A DNA stretch of 64,000 bases from Tolypothrix campylonemoides VB511288 (GTDB lineage: Bacteria; Cyanobacteriota; Cyanobacteriia; Cyanobacteriales; Nostocaceae). A model generated the notes under the pieces. The model was not told the origin of the DNA, searched no databases, and worked only from the letters and a program-made list of their open reading frames with translations. The stretch's first letter is position 1; each line of letters starts with the position of its first letter. The position numbers were made by a program, and so were the translations under genes. The stretch spans positions 150,918-214,917 of the forward strand of contig JXCB02000044.1 in the NCBI GenBank assembly GCA_000828075.3, read 5' to 3'. Shown one piece after another: positions 25,389 to 33,281 of this stretch.

Positions 25389-26569
25389 TGCTAGGTTTTA
25401 AAACAGAATTGAAACTGAATAATCAGCAGCGCATAGCATTAACAAAACATTGTGGAGTAGCTCGTCATGCTTGGAATTGGGGTCTTGGACTAACCAAACA
25501 AATCCTTGACCACAACCAGGCAAATCCCGAAGCCAAGATAAAGTTTCCTAGCGCTATTGACCTACACAAGTGGTTAGTGGTATTGGTCAAATCTGAGCAT
25601 GAGTGGTATTACGAGGTCAGCAAATCTACGCCACAACAAGCATTGATGGCTTTGCGAGAATCTTGGAAGCGATGTTTTAACAAAACTGCTGGTGTCCCCC
25701 GCTTTAAGAAAAAAGGTAGACGTGACTCTTTCACACTTGAAGGTACTGTCAAAATCCTTGGAAGTAACAAGATTCAAGTACCTGTGATTGGTGTCCTCAA
25801 GACCTATGAACGACTACCCTTCGGGTTCGCAGTCCCCTACGGAGGGAAACCCTCCTGCAGGGCTGTCTCACCACAAGTCCTAATCAAATCTTGCACAATC
25901 TCTCGCCAAGCTGATAGATGGTTTATTAGTTTTCGATTTGATGTAGACCAGCAAACTGCAGAAAATACAACGGCAGTTCCTCTACTTGGGGAAACCCCAA
26001 GACCGGACTGCCTCAGCGTTGTAGGTGTTGACCTTGGTGTCAAAAACCTTTGCACTCTCAGCACTGGTGAGGTAATTGCAGGTGCAAAGTCCTACAAAAA
26101 ATACGAAGCTAAGTTATCCAGAATGCAATGGTTGAACCGCCATAAAAATATTGGTTCAGCTAACTGGAAAAAGGCACAGTTGCAGATAGCTAGACTGCAC
26201 AGAAAAATAGCCAACATTCGCAAAGACACATTGCACAAACTTACCACACTACTAGCTAAGAACCACGGCACAGTAGTCATAGAAGATCTCAATGTGTCAG
26301 GAATGATGGCGAATCATAAACTGGCTAAAGCTATTGCTGATATGGGATTTTACGAGTTTCGTAGACAGTTGACCTATAAGTGCACCTTGCGAGGCTCTAA
26401 GCTTGTTGTGGTTGACAGATGGTTTCCAAGTTCTAAGACTTGTTCAAGTTGCGGAACAAAAAAAGAAGCACTCTCCTTGAATGAGAGAGTGTTCTGTTGT
26501 AACCATTGCGGATTTGAGATTGACCGTGATTTGAACGCAGCAATCAATTTGTCAAGAGTCGTCAGTTAG
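25385..26569 (+). CDS. tnpB: TnpB-like RNA-guided nuclease (outer element)
   Basis: About 394 residues from MLLGFKTELKLN (25385); an ORF start 20 codons earlier is less likely. RuvC-like residues are intact: GVDLGVKNL, VVIEDLNVSGM and DRDLNAAINLS. The zinc ribbon has both pairs, CSSC and CNHC. Two in-frame palindromic repeats (25818-25871 and 25970-26020) add about 17 and 16 residues before the first RuvC motif, where other TnpB proteins are shorter. The element has no tnpA of its own. Confidence 0.92.
   Translation: MLLGFKTELKLNNQQRIALTKHCGVARHAWNWGLGLTKQILDHNQANPEAKIKFPSAIDLHKWLVVLVKSEHEWYYEVSKSTPQQALMALRESWKRCFNKTAGVPRFKKKGRRDSFTLEGTVKILGSNKIQVPVIGVLKTYERLPFGFAVPYGGKPSCRAVSPQVLIKSCTISRQADRWFISFRFDVDQQTAENTTAVPLLGETPRPDCLSVVGVDLGVKNLCTLSTGEVIAGAKSYKKYEAKLSRMQWLNRHKNIGSANWKKAQLQIARLHRKIANIRKDTLHKLTTLLAKNHGTVVIEDLNVSGMMANHKLAKAIADMGFYEFRRQLTYKCTLRGSKLVVVDRWFPSSKTCSSCGTKKEALSLNERVFCCNHCGFEIDRDLNAAINLSRVVS
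25818..25871. repeat. In-frame palindromic repeat within tnpB (copy 1)
   Basis: Core hairpin GGAGGG-AAA-CCCTCC with outer partly complementary arms (GCAGTCCC and GGGCTGTC). Length keeps the tnpB frame open and adds residues such as AVPYGGKPSCRAV not expected in TnpB. Confidence 0.65.
25970..26020. repeat. In-frame palindromic repeat within tnpB (copy 2)
   Basis: Core hairpin CTTGGGG-AAA-CCCCAAG with outer arms GGCAGTTCC and GGACTGCC. Same architecture as copy 1, so both belong to one repeat family. It encodes AVPLLGETPRPDCLS just before the first RuvC motif. Confidence 0.65.
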
Positions 26570-26640
26570 ACGATGCTAGCCTGTGGACTGGTTGATGCCG
26601 ACATCTCCAGGTTGAAGCAGGAAGTAAACGAAGCCCAGAG
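26480..26640 (+). ncRNA. Probable omega-RNA (guide RNA) region at the tnpB 3' end
   Basis: The end of tnpB and about 70 bp beyond it (CCTGTGGACTGG..., then GTTGAAGCAGGAAGTAAAC near 26613-26631) have the look of the conserved 3' scaffold in IS200/IS605 elements, where the guide RNA overlaps the tnpB end and the guide is taken from beyond the right end. Limits are approximate. Confidence 0.45.
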
Positions 26641-26656
26641 TAGATATTTCCAATTA

Positions 26657-27241
26657 TGGGTAGCTTTGGGTAGGTGTTATATAACGGAATGCGATTTCTG
26701 CTGCTTGTCGATAGAACTTAACCACAGAAGTATCTGGTGGACTCCAATTCGCAGCAATCACAGCCGCATAATCGTCAAGTTCATCAGCATTCGTGACTCG
26801 GCGAATCATTAAGCCTGTGGGTAGTGACTCATTTTGCGGCAGTTTGTTTAAGTCTAATGCCATGCCAAGCTCTTGTTCAGTATGTTTTAACCCATGTGCT
26901 GCTAAACGTTCAGCCAGGTTATCGGGTTGCGAACTGGGGCTTATCCACCAAGCCGTAGGCAGTTGTCGCGATTGGAAATAGGCGATCGCCTCTGGCGCTG
27001 CGCTTGGCGCAATCGCACTCTTGATGCGAAAATCAACGTCTGATACCTTTAACTTTGTGTGTCGCGCAAAGTTAAAGGTATCAGATGGCAACTCTGAATT
27101 GATGATTAACAAATCAGGTGCGTCAATAACTTTCATTGTGGATAGACGCAGTGGGAAGTAAGACATATGCTCAAACATATTCAACTCAAGAGCATGAACG
27201 ACTTCCTCTTCTGTATTTTGTCCAAGTTTAATCAAACGCAT
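26657..27241 (-). pseudogene. N-terminal part of the transposon-split GNAT gene
   Basis: 195 codons from MRLIKLGQNTEEEV (27241), chosen because AGGAGG lies just upstream; the longer frame to 27268 overlaps the upstream gene's end. The frame stops within a few bases of the transposon end (26654), after FRYITPTQSYP. The remaining part of the protein is at 22606-23080. It lies directly downstream of the DUF3445 gene, with which it was probably co-transcribed. Confidence 0.8.
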
Positions 27242-27249
27242 TTGATACC

Positions 27250-28284
27250 TTAAACCTCCTCTAGCCATGCCAGGATGTTGTCTCTACTCTCCTGCAACCC
27301 CTTGTATTCCAAGGAATCCGGTGTCATAGACTGAATAGCAGCAGATAGCTTAGACCGCAATAGTATGTCTTTTTTTATCTCTGTACAATCCCGAAAATAA
27401 GTGCGGATGGTGAACAGTGCTGCATCGTATTGTGGTAGTCCCCAAATGACCTGTCGCTCAATTCTAAGAAACAGCCGGGGGTTGTCCCGGTCAAATTGTC
27501 TGCCGTGCCACTCGTTAATTGATACATTTGCAGGTGGTTCGGGGTGATGGTTTAGGCGGGTATCGGTACTCAATCCCCAGGCAAAGCGCACCATTGGTTC
27601 CCGCACAATCATCGTGTTAACAATGCCACTCGCACGTCGATTAATTTTCTCCATACCTGCCACAGGTGCATGGATTGTGGTAAAGTCTTTGCCAATTTTC
27701 TCATCGGCTGACCAATGGTTGGGGTAGCACAGATGAACAGCACTCAGCCAGTTGCTACCATCAGCACAACGACAGATAACTGTTATGTCTTCTTGTACCT
27801 GGGCAGCTATTGCATCGAGGGTGGAAGCGTAGGATGGAAAAACTTGGCTACCTTGAGTCTCGACTTGTCGTAACTGCCAATCTGCATCTAAGTAAAGGGT
27901 TTCTCCAGTAAGCTTGCTGTGGAATGCCAGATTGCTGTTGTCTAATCGTTGGCTGTGAAAGTATTGGGGGTGTTCTTGGGTGAGGCGATCAATAATTAGG
28001 CGGGCGATCGCACCTGCTACACCATGAGAATAATTGCACGTCTGGTAGTACTTGCTCAACCGTTCAGCACGAGCTAAGAGCTTCGTTTGACGATAGTGAG
28101 CAAAGTTACCATCAATTTGAAATACCTGCTTGTCCGCCTCACCATTACCCAAGCACGAGCCGAAAGGCATAAAACCAGGCTTAACCTCGTACCGTCCGTT
28201 ATCCAGCGGAAAGTAACAAGCCGAATCGGCAGATGCTTCGACTGTTTTGGCTTCTTGGAACAAACTGTCTGCAAAAGTTTGCAT
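27250..28284 (-). CDS. DUF3445 / heme-dependent oxidative N-demethylase-like protein
   Basis: 344 residues from MQTFADSLFQEAK (28284). The pattern GRYEVKPGFMPFG at the start, HLCYPNHWSADEKIGKDF in the middle and LRIERQVIWGLPQ near the end are those of the DUF3445 family, recently linked to heme-dependent oxidative demethylation. The His and Cys in CYPNHW are candidates for heme or substrate contact. Substrate is unknown. The broken GNAT gene begins immediately downstream. Confidence 0.8.
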   Translation of the reverse strand: MQTFADSLFQEAKTVEASADSACYFPLDNGRYEVKPGFMPFGSCLGNGEADKQVFQIDGNFAHYRQTKLLARAERLSKYYQTCNYSHGVAGAIARLIIDRLTQEHPQYFHSQRLDNSNLAFHSKLTGETLYLDADWQLRQVETQGSQVFPSYASTLDAIAAQVQEDITVICRCADGSNWLSAVHLCYPNHWSADEKIGKDFTTIHAPVAGMEKINRRASGIVNTMIVREPMVRFAWGLSTDTRLNHHPEPPANVSINEWHGRQFDRDNPRLFLRIERQVIWGLPQYDAALFTIRTYFRDCTEIKKDILLRSKLSAAIQSMTPDSLEYKGLQESRDNILAWLEEV

Positions 28285-28320
28285 AACCATTTTTGGTATG
28301 CTTGTTTCTTTTATATATTA

Positions 28321-28503
28321 TCAAGCCAGTCGTTGCGGAATCGGCTTTAATTGATACACTCGCCAAAACAAAGCATCTGCTGCGTGTTGATTGCCAGGGA
28401 AATTGACCGCTTCCACAATTCGACCATTCTGAATACGAAACAGAAATCCCCAAAGCTTATCAATGTCTCTCAAGCTTAGTTTGCTCAGCCGATTGTCACC
28501 CAA
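28321..28503 (-). pseudogene. C-terminal fragment of an NTF2/SnoaL-like gene
   Basis: 60 codons reading GFLFRIQNGRIVEAVNFPG, a typical SnoaL-like C-terminal strand pair, without the N-terminal half. A MITE (28523-28626) lies just upstream, so truncation by insertion and deletion is likely. Product, if any, would be non-functional. Confidence 0.55.
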
Positions 28504-28522
28504 TATACACTAACTTAGAGAT

Positions 28523-28626
28523 TAATACGCTTGGTAATAAGCCTTTTTTCTCTCCCCCTACTACCCCTGCTACCCCTTAAGCAGTGCCTGCTTCAACAGA
28601 TAAATTTCCTTAACTGAAGCGTATTA
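28523..28626. mobile_element. MITE with 10-bp target duplication (copy 1)
   Basis: Terminal inverted repeats TAATACGCTT / AAGCGTATTA bound 104 bp. The flanks ACTTAGAGAT (28513-28522 and 28627-28636) are a perfect 10-bp direct repeat. Ends and duplication length match the element at 30521-30635. Confidence 0.78.
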
Positions 28627-28763
28627 ACTTAGAGATGGTTTTTAGTGGACTCAACGTCTATTTGAAAATATAAAGAGCGGACAGGTCATCACAAATCCAG
28701 TTATTTCATTCCGGTGCAACGCGACAGCTTGACTAAAAACCACACATCCAGTTAAATATATTC

Positions 28764-28777
28764 AGACCAATCGGTCG
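28764..28777. promoter_or_regulatory. TetR operator copy 1
   Basis: AGACC-AATC-GGTCG, a near-perfect dyad 12 bp before the start of the TetR gene. Two further copies precede the SDR and GST genes, which supports a shared TetR regulon with autoregulation. Confidence 0.6.
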
Positions 28778-28788
28778 TAAAAGCATAA

Positions 28789-29382
28789 ATGTCAAAAGGC
28801 GAAGAAACAAAAGAAAAAATTCTCCAACAAGCAGCCGAACTGTTTAATCAACAGGGGTATGCTGGCTCGTCTATTTCCGACATCATGCGTGTTACGGGAT
28901 TACAGAAAGGAGGAATATATAATCACTTTAAAAGTAAAGATGATTTGGCGTTACAGGCTTTTGACTTTGCGATCGCCCAACTTAGACAGCGTTATTTAGC
29001 CGCAATCCACAGCAAGCGTCATGCAATTGAGCGCCTGCAAGCAATTATTGGTGTATTTCGCAGCTACGTTGATAATCCACCTATTAAGGGAGGGTGTCCA
29101 CTGCTGAACACTGCGATTGAGAGTGATGATGCTCATCCTGCTTTGCGCCAACGCGCTCAACAGGCGATGAACTCTTGGCGCAAGCTGTTTTATCGAATTA
29201 TCCAAAAAGGAATCGAAAAGGGTGAAATTCGGTCAACAGTTGATGCTGATGAAGTTACAACTATCCTGATTGCAACACTGGAAGGGGCGATGATGATGAG
29301 CAAGCTTTATGGAGATTCGATTCATCTTGAACGAGCAATCAATCATTTGACTAATTATATCGAAAGCCAATTACGCATTTAA
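28789..29382 (+). CDS. TetR/AcrR-family transcriptional regulator
   Basis: 197 residues. The HTH spans about 8-52 (ILQQAAELFNQQGYAGSSIS, then LQKGGIYNHFKSKDDLA). The C-terminal domain with GGCPLLNTAIESDD resembles the AcuR/RutR-like TetR group that senses small electrophiles or metabolites. Operator-like dyads AGACC-N4-GGTCT are found in front of this gene, the SDR gene and the GST gene. It is likely a repressor released by a substrate of the block. Confidence 0.9.
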   Translation: MSKGEETKEKILQQAAELFNQQGYAGSSISDIMRVTGLQKGGIYNHFKSKDDLALQAFDFAIAQLRQRYLAAIHSKRHAIERLQAIIGVFRSYVDNPPIKGGCPLLNTAIESDDAHPALRQRAQQAMNSWRKLFYRIIQKGIEKGEIRSTVDADEVTTILIATLEGAMMMSKLYGDSIHLERAINHLTNYIESQLRI

Positions 29383-29420
29383 CCCCAGTGGACTTTCTTG
29401 AGTTTCGTTTACTAAAAAAA

Positions 29421-29434
29421 AGACCGTTTGGTCT
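29421..29434. promoter_or_regulatory. TetR operator copy 2
   Basis: Perfect dyad AGACC-GTTT-GGTCT about 45 bp before the SDR start. Same form as the sites at 28764 and 30885. Confidence 0.7.
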
Positions 29435-29479
29435 GAAAAAAGAAAAATTGAGAAATCACAGTTCAACAAAAGGAAAGCA

Positions 29480-30226
29480 ATGAGTGATTTTTATGGTCAG
29501 GTAGCACTGGTGACGGGAGCATCGCGAGGCATAGGCGCAAGCGTCGCTTGTATGTTAGCAAAACGTGGTGCTGACGTAGTTATTAACTACCGTAGTAAGG
29601 GTTCACGTGCTCTTGAAGTAGCCGATGCAGTACGTGCCACTGGTCGTCAAGCCCTCCTTGCTCAAGCTGACATCACGAGTGAGAGCGAAATGAGACAGAT
29701 GATGAAGCTCGTAGAGAAGCAGTTCACACGCCTTGACCTCCTCATCCTCAATGCAAGTGGTGGAATGGAGAAAGATAAAGCAGCCGACTATGCAATGCAA
29801 CTCAACCTTACCGCTCAAGTACGTGCTGTTGACTTATCGTTACCACTGATGCCAGCAGGTGGACGCATTGTTTTCGTCACCAGTCACCTGGCACACTTTT
29901 ATGGTCACAAGCCTGTTTATCCAATTTACGAATCAGTGGCACAGAGCAAAAAAGCTGGCGAAGAGGCTCTGCGATCTCGTATACCTGAATTAACAAATAG
30001 AGGCATTAAACTGCTGGTAGTCAGTGGCGACTTGATTGAGGGTACTATCACCCCTAAGCTTATGCAGCGCCAGAACCCCGGTTTCATTGAATCCCGCCGT
30101 AGACAGACAGGTTTTCTGCCTAGCGTTGAAGACTTCGCCTACGCCATTGTCGATGCTGCTGCAAACACTCAATTAGAAAGTGGAGCAACTATTTTCGTGG
30201 GAAGTACTGAATGGGAGATTGCCTAG
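29480..30226 (+). CDS. SDR-family oxidoreductase
   Basis: 248 residues. The cofactor motif TGASRGIG (13-20) and ASGG in the NNAG position mark a classical SDR. The catalytic region reads VTSHLAHF then PIYESVAQSKKAGEE, where the tyrosine is seven residues before the lysine instead of four, so the active site is atypical. A ribosome binding site AAAGGAAAG is present. It follows the TetR gene and its operator. Confidence 0.82.
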   Translation: MSDFYGQVALVTGASRGIGASVACMLAKRGADVVINYRSKGSRALEVADAVRATGRQALLAQADITSESEMRQMMKLVEKQFTRLDLLILNASGGMEKDKAADYAMQLNLTAQVRAVDLSLPLMPAGGRIVFVTSHLAHFYGHKPVYPIYESVAQSKKAGEEALRSRIPELTNRGIKLLVVSGDLIEGTITPKLMQRQNPGFIESRRRQTGFLPSVEDFAYAIVDAAANTQLESGATIFVGSTEWEIA

Positions 30227-30304
30227 GCACTGTGGGAACTGCTAAGCGCTTCGGGTATCAGGGTCTTTATCGCAATAGAAAAAGTTGAACTAGGGAATTA
30301 AAAA

Positions 30305-30852
30305 ATGAATTCTTTAGCTATTCAATTAACTCTTCATGGAGCCATAGTTGTGCTTGTCGGGTTATTAACAGGAATACCTTATGGCAACGCCATCAACAGA
30401 AAACAGGATGAAAACACCGTCCGTGCATGGCGTGTAGCACATTCTGGTTTGGCAATGGGTGGAACGACAATGATTGCTATTTCTGCTGTTCTATCCAATT
30501 TGAAATTAGACCCCATATTTCAATACGGTTCAGATAAGACCAAAACCATTATCAACACGTCTATGTAGAGACGTTGCATACAATGTTTCTACACGTGTAG
30601 GATCTTCACCAACAATCCTTAACTGAACCGTATTGCCCCATATTTGGCTTAACTTTGGTCTGGTCATTTGTGGTTTCGGGATATGGATTTTGTATTGCTT
30701 TGCCTTATGGTGCTTGGGTAGGTCATCGTGGTCTTTCTATTGAGGAACCAAGCCAAAATAAGGTAGTTTATGCAGGCAATATGGTGGGTGCAATTGGGTC
30801 ATTAATTGGAACTTTGGTTCTCATTTTTGGCTGTTTCAAGACTCTTGTATAG
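30305..30852 (+). pseudogene. Membrane protein gene (styrene-oxide-isomerase-like) broken by a MITE
   Basis: Two halves of one frame: MNSLAIQLTLHGAIVVLVGL to NLKLDPIF, then, after the MITE and one copy of the target duplication, GLTLVWSFVVSGYGF to the stop at 30852. Joined they give about 141 residues with four hydrophobic segments. The segment WRVAHSGLAMGG is reminiscent of styrene oxide isomerase (W-x-RAHSG), but this is from memory. Neighbouring GST and SDR genes would fit an epoxide pathway. The protein is now truncated. Confidence 0.72.
30521..30635. mobile_element. MITE with 10-bp target duplication (copy 2)
   Basis: Terminal inverted repeats CAATACGGTTCAG / CTGAACCGTATTG (13 bp perfect; 17 of 18 when extended) bound 115 bp. 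The 10-bp target CCCCATATTT is duplicated exactly (30511-30520 and 30636-30645). It interrupts the membrane protein gene in mid-frame. No coding capacity. Confidence 0.9.
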
Positions 30853-30884
30853 GAAGAAACAGAAAATTTTTTTTGTTCGTTTAC

Positions 30885-30898
30885 AGACCCTTCGGTCT
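30885..30898. promoter_or_regulatory. TetR operator copy 3
   Basis: Perfect dyad AGACC-CTTC-GGTCT about 30 bp before the GST start codon. It could also form an RNA hairpin with the following T run, serving as a terminator for the upstream gene. Confidence 0.65.
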
Positions 30899-30926
30899 TT
30901 TTGGTCAAATTTAGGAGGAATTCTCA

Positions 30927-31589
30927 ATGCTCAAGTTTTACTACAACCCCCGCTCGCCTATGTCTCGTCGTGTGTGGCGAACTTTACTAGAAAAGGAGAT
31001 TGAATTTGAGCCGATTTTGTTAAATTTGGGTGGGGATCAATTGCAACCAGAGTTTTTGACAATTAACCCTTTTCATCACGTTCCAGTGATAGTTGATGAT
31101 GGTTTGCGAGTGATAGAATCTTTGGCTATTTTGGATTATTTAGAAACTAAGTACACCTCGCATGCGTTGTTACCTAGAGAGGCTCAAGCTTTAGCAACAG
31201 TAAGGATGGTGCAAATGGTAACTACAAATGAATTACTTCCAAAAATGATTTCTTTAATTTCTGAAAGTGAAGATTCACCGAAATTTTTACAAGCAAAGGA
31301 ACATATAGATAAAATACTAAAATTTTTTACCGAATGTTTAGGAAATAGTTCTTATTTTGGTAGCGAGCATTTAACTTTAGCAGATATCGTTGCTGGAACA
31401 GATATGTCTTTCTTACCTAAATTGGGAGTCAAACTAAGTCATTACCCAAAGCTAAATGACTGGTATGAGCGCTTGATGCAGCGAGAAGCATGGCAAAAAA
31501 CGGAACTGAGTACAGAAGACTTTGAAAAATTTAAACGAGTTTTGGTAAAGCTACGTAGACGCGAGATGAGTCGGGGAAATAAAGCCTAA
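30927..31589 (+). CDS. Glutathione S-transferase family protein
   Basis: 220 residues. The thioredoxin-like N-terminal domain begins LKFYYNPRSPMSRRVWRTL with serine as candidate thiol-activating residue, and NPFHHVPVIVDDGLRVIES carries the cis-proline and the glutathione-binding ES pair. The all-helical C-terminal domain follows with LTLADIVAGTD. AGGAGG lies a few bases upstream. It probably conjugates glutathione to electrophiles, in keeping with its place behind the third TetR operator. Confidence 0.88.
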   Translation: MLKFYYNPRSPMSRRVWRTLLEKEIEFEPILLNLGGDQLQPEFLTINPFHHVPVIVDDGLRVIESLAILDYLETKYTSHALLPREAQALATVRMVQMVTTNELLPKMISLISESEDSPKFLQAKEHIDKILKFFTECLGNSSYFGSEHLTLADIVAGTDMSFLPKLGVKLSHYPKLNDWYERLMQREAWQKTELSTEDFEKFKRVLVKLRRREMSRGNKA

Positions 31590-31601
31590 TAGGAGAAATT
31601 T

Positions 31602-32468
31602 ATGTTGAGAGAAAATAGCAAATCATTAGCTATAGCCTGTGCGTCAGGTAGTTTCAAAGGTGCTTTTGCTCATGGCGTGTTAAGTGCTTTGGAAGCTGCT
31701 GGAGTCTGTGCTGATGCTTATGCTGCTGCATCTTCCTCAGTTATTCCCACTGCTTGGGCTACGCTTGGCAAAGCGACAGAATTGGGCGTCAATTACTGGT
31801 TAGCAGGCTTACAAGCCCTCAAACAACCAAATGTGGGAATGAGTCAAATAGTGCTTGGAGGAATTGCACATTTCAGTCCAAATAAACAACTGTTTGAACC
31901 AGAAACACCAGAATATTTCGTTGCTACCAGCGCAGTGATAACTTCAGAAGCTGCTAGTGAGACTCAAGGAGAAAAAGCAAGACGCTTAGGGCGACGCTTG
32001 TTGGTATCAGCTGGCAAAAAAGACCGCACTTGGGTGGATGAACACTTGGAATTAACTGTATTTAGCACAAAACTAGGAGGCGAACTGCATCTTGATGCGA
32101 GTAATTTTGATGAAGTGGCGTACGCATCTTCCCGGATGCTTCACGCTTGGGATATTCCTGCTTGGATAGACACAAAGCCATATATAGATGCTTCCTACAC
32201 ATGTTTGTGTCCGGCGATGGAGATGGTTAAGCAAGGATATCAGGAAGTAGTGGCGATCGCCAACGAACCAGGCACACTCTATCAGGATATGTTCCAGTTA
32301 GAGGCAATTCCTGAGAGCTACAAAGGAGTTTCCATTCACATTATTCAACCAGATGTAGACCCCAAAGAATTTGGAGTCAATTTTACAGATGCTACTGAAG
32401 AAGGGTTATTTGCACTGTATCGCCACGGAGAGGAAAAGGGGAGAGAATTTACAAGAACTTTTCGATGA
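31602..32468 (+). CDS. Patatin-like phospholipase-fold protein
   Basis: 288 residues. The pattern CASGSFKGAFAHGVLSALE corresponds to the patatin oxyanion glycine loop, and AAASSSVIP to the GxSxG nucleophile region, but the first glycine of that motif is alanine and the last is serine. The catalytic Asp motif appears as IDASYT. Activity is therefore uncertain. It begins 12 bp after the GST gene and overlaps the convergent GNAT gene by 20 bp at its 3' end. Confidence 0.72.
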   Translation: MLRENSKSLAIACASGSFKGAFAHGVLSALEAAGVCADAYAAASSSVIPTAWATLGKATELGVNYWLAGLQALKQPNVGMSQIVLGGIAHFSPNKQLFEPETPEYFVATSAVITSEAASETQGEKARRLGRRLLVSAGKKDRTWVDEHLELTVFSTKLGGELHLDASNFDEVAYASSRMLHAWDIPAWIDTKPYIDASYTCLCPAMEMVKQGYQEVVAIANEPGTLYQDMFQLEAIPESYKGVSIHIIQPDVDPKEFGVNFTDATEEGLFALYRHGEEKGREFTRTFR

Positions 32469-32949
32469 TGATCTCGTCCACATACGTTCCGTTCAACTTG
32501 GCGTGTTTTTGCGCTGTCCCAACAATGTGAAAGCCACGTCGGAGGTAGCTGGCTAACGCCGCTTCGTTATCAGCGCGAACGTATGTGAATATTTTTTCGT
32601 ATCCCTTACGGCGAGCAGCTTCAAATGTGGCATCGAACAGACACGTACCAATGCCTTGTCGTCGGTATGAGAGATCCACATATGTTCCGATGACTCCCAC
32701 GTGGTCAAATGCATGTGTGTAGGTCGCAAATGGTTCCATACTTTGAAAACCAACAACTTTCTGATCTGCACGACATACAGCAACATGGAACACCCCACGC
32801 TGAGGAAAGTTCAAAATGTACTCCCGTTCCGCCTCGACTGTCAACGGTGTGTCAACCGCAGTATACAAACCAGTTGCGATGATGGGGTTGAAAATACCGA
32901 CAATCGCCGCAGCATCATTCGGTCGTGCTTCTCGAATCAGCAGATCCAT
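32449..32949 (-). CDS. GNAT acetyltransferase (phosphinothricin-acetyltransferase-like)
   Basis: 166 residues from MDLLIREARPNDAAAI (32949; a longer frame to 33015 overlaps the upstream gene). The acetyl-CoA motif YRRQGIGTCLFD and the final YLRRGFHIVG are typical of the Pat/YncA-like branch that acetylates small amines. The substrate is unknown. It overlaps the convergent patatin gene end. The DUF433 gene lies directly upstream in the same direction. Confidence 0.85.
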   Translation of the reverse strand: MDLLIREARPNDAAAIVGIFNPIIATGLYTAVDTPLTVEAEREYILNFPQRGVFHVAVCRADQKVVGFQSMEPFATYTHAFDHVGVIGTYVDLSYRRQGIGTCLFDATFEAARRKGYEKIFTYVRADNEAALASYLRRGFHIVGTAQKHAKLNGTYVDEIIIEKFL

Positions 32950-32965
32950 GGACAGTCCAGAAATT

Positions 32966-33202
32966 TCATGAAGCGATTTTGTGGATACTTTTAACTTGAC
33001 TGAGTCGAGCAGCAAAAAGCAAAGCAGCTAAAATATCTTCTCGCTCCAGATCGTCGTAATCCTCCAGAATTTCCTCGATGATCATGCCAGCACTAAGCAG
33101 TTCGAGTATCAATTCAACTGGATAACGAAGTCCTCTAATACAGGGTTTACCATGACACAGGTCGGGATTGTGGGTGATGCGTTTTAACAGGTCAGTTTCC
33201 AT
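32966..33202 (-). CDS. DUF433 antitoxin-like protein
   Basis: 78 residues from METDLLKRITHNPDLCHGKP (33202). The motif HGKPCIRGLRYPVELILELL and the later YDDLEREDILAALLFA identify DUF433, a HTH family usually acting as antitoxin for a DUF5615 PIN-like toxin. No DUF5615 gene is adjacent: a GNAT gene follows instead, so it is an orphan or has exchanged its partner. Confidence 0.85.
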   Translation of the reverse strand: METDLLKRITHNPDLCHGKPCIRGLRYPVELILELLSAGMIIEEILEDYDDLEREDILAALLFAARLSQVKSIHKIAS

Positions 33203-33281
33203 GCTGTTTTTAGCTTTGATGAGCCGCACAGTATCATAGTAGATATTGTACACACCCAGCCAATTGTCATTTGAGTGAAGT

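Larger units (their letters stand above)
23081..26656 (+). mobile_element. TnpB transposon with divergent small gene, interrupted by an IS605-type element
   Basis: Boundaries are set by the interrupted GNAT frame, which stops at 26657 and resumes at 23080. Removing the inner element (23243-25259) leaves about 1.56 kb: a 62-codon minus-strand gene, an inverted repeat, tnpB on the plus strand and an RNA-like 3' end. There is no tnpA, so it would depend on another transposase. No target duplication is expected for IS200/IS605-type insertion and none is evident. Confidence 0.7.
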
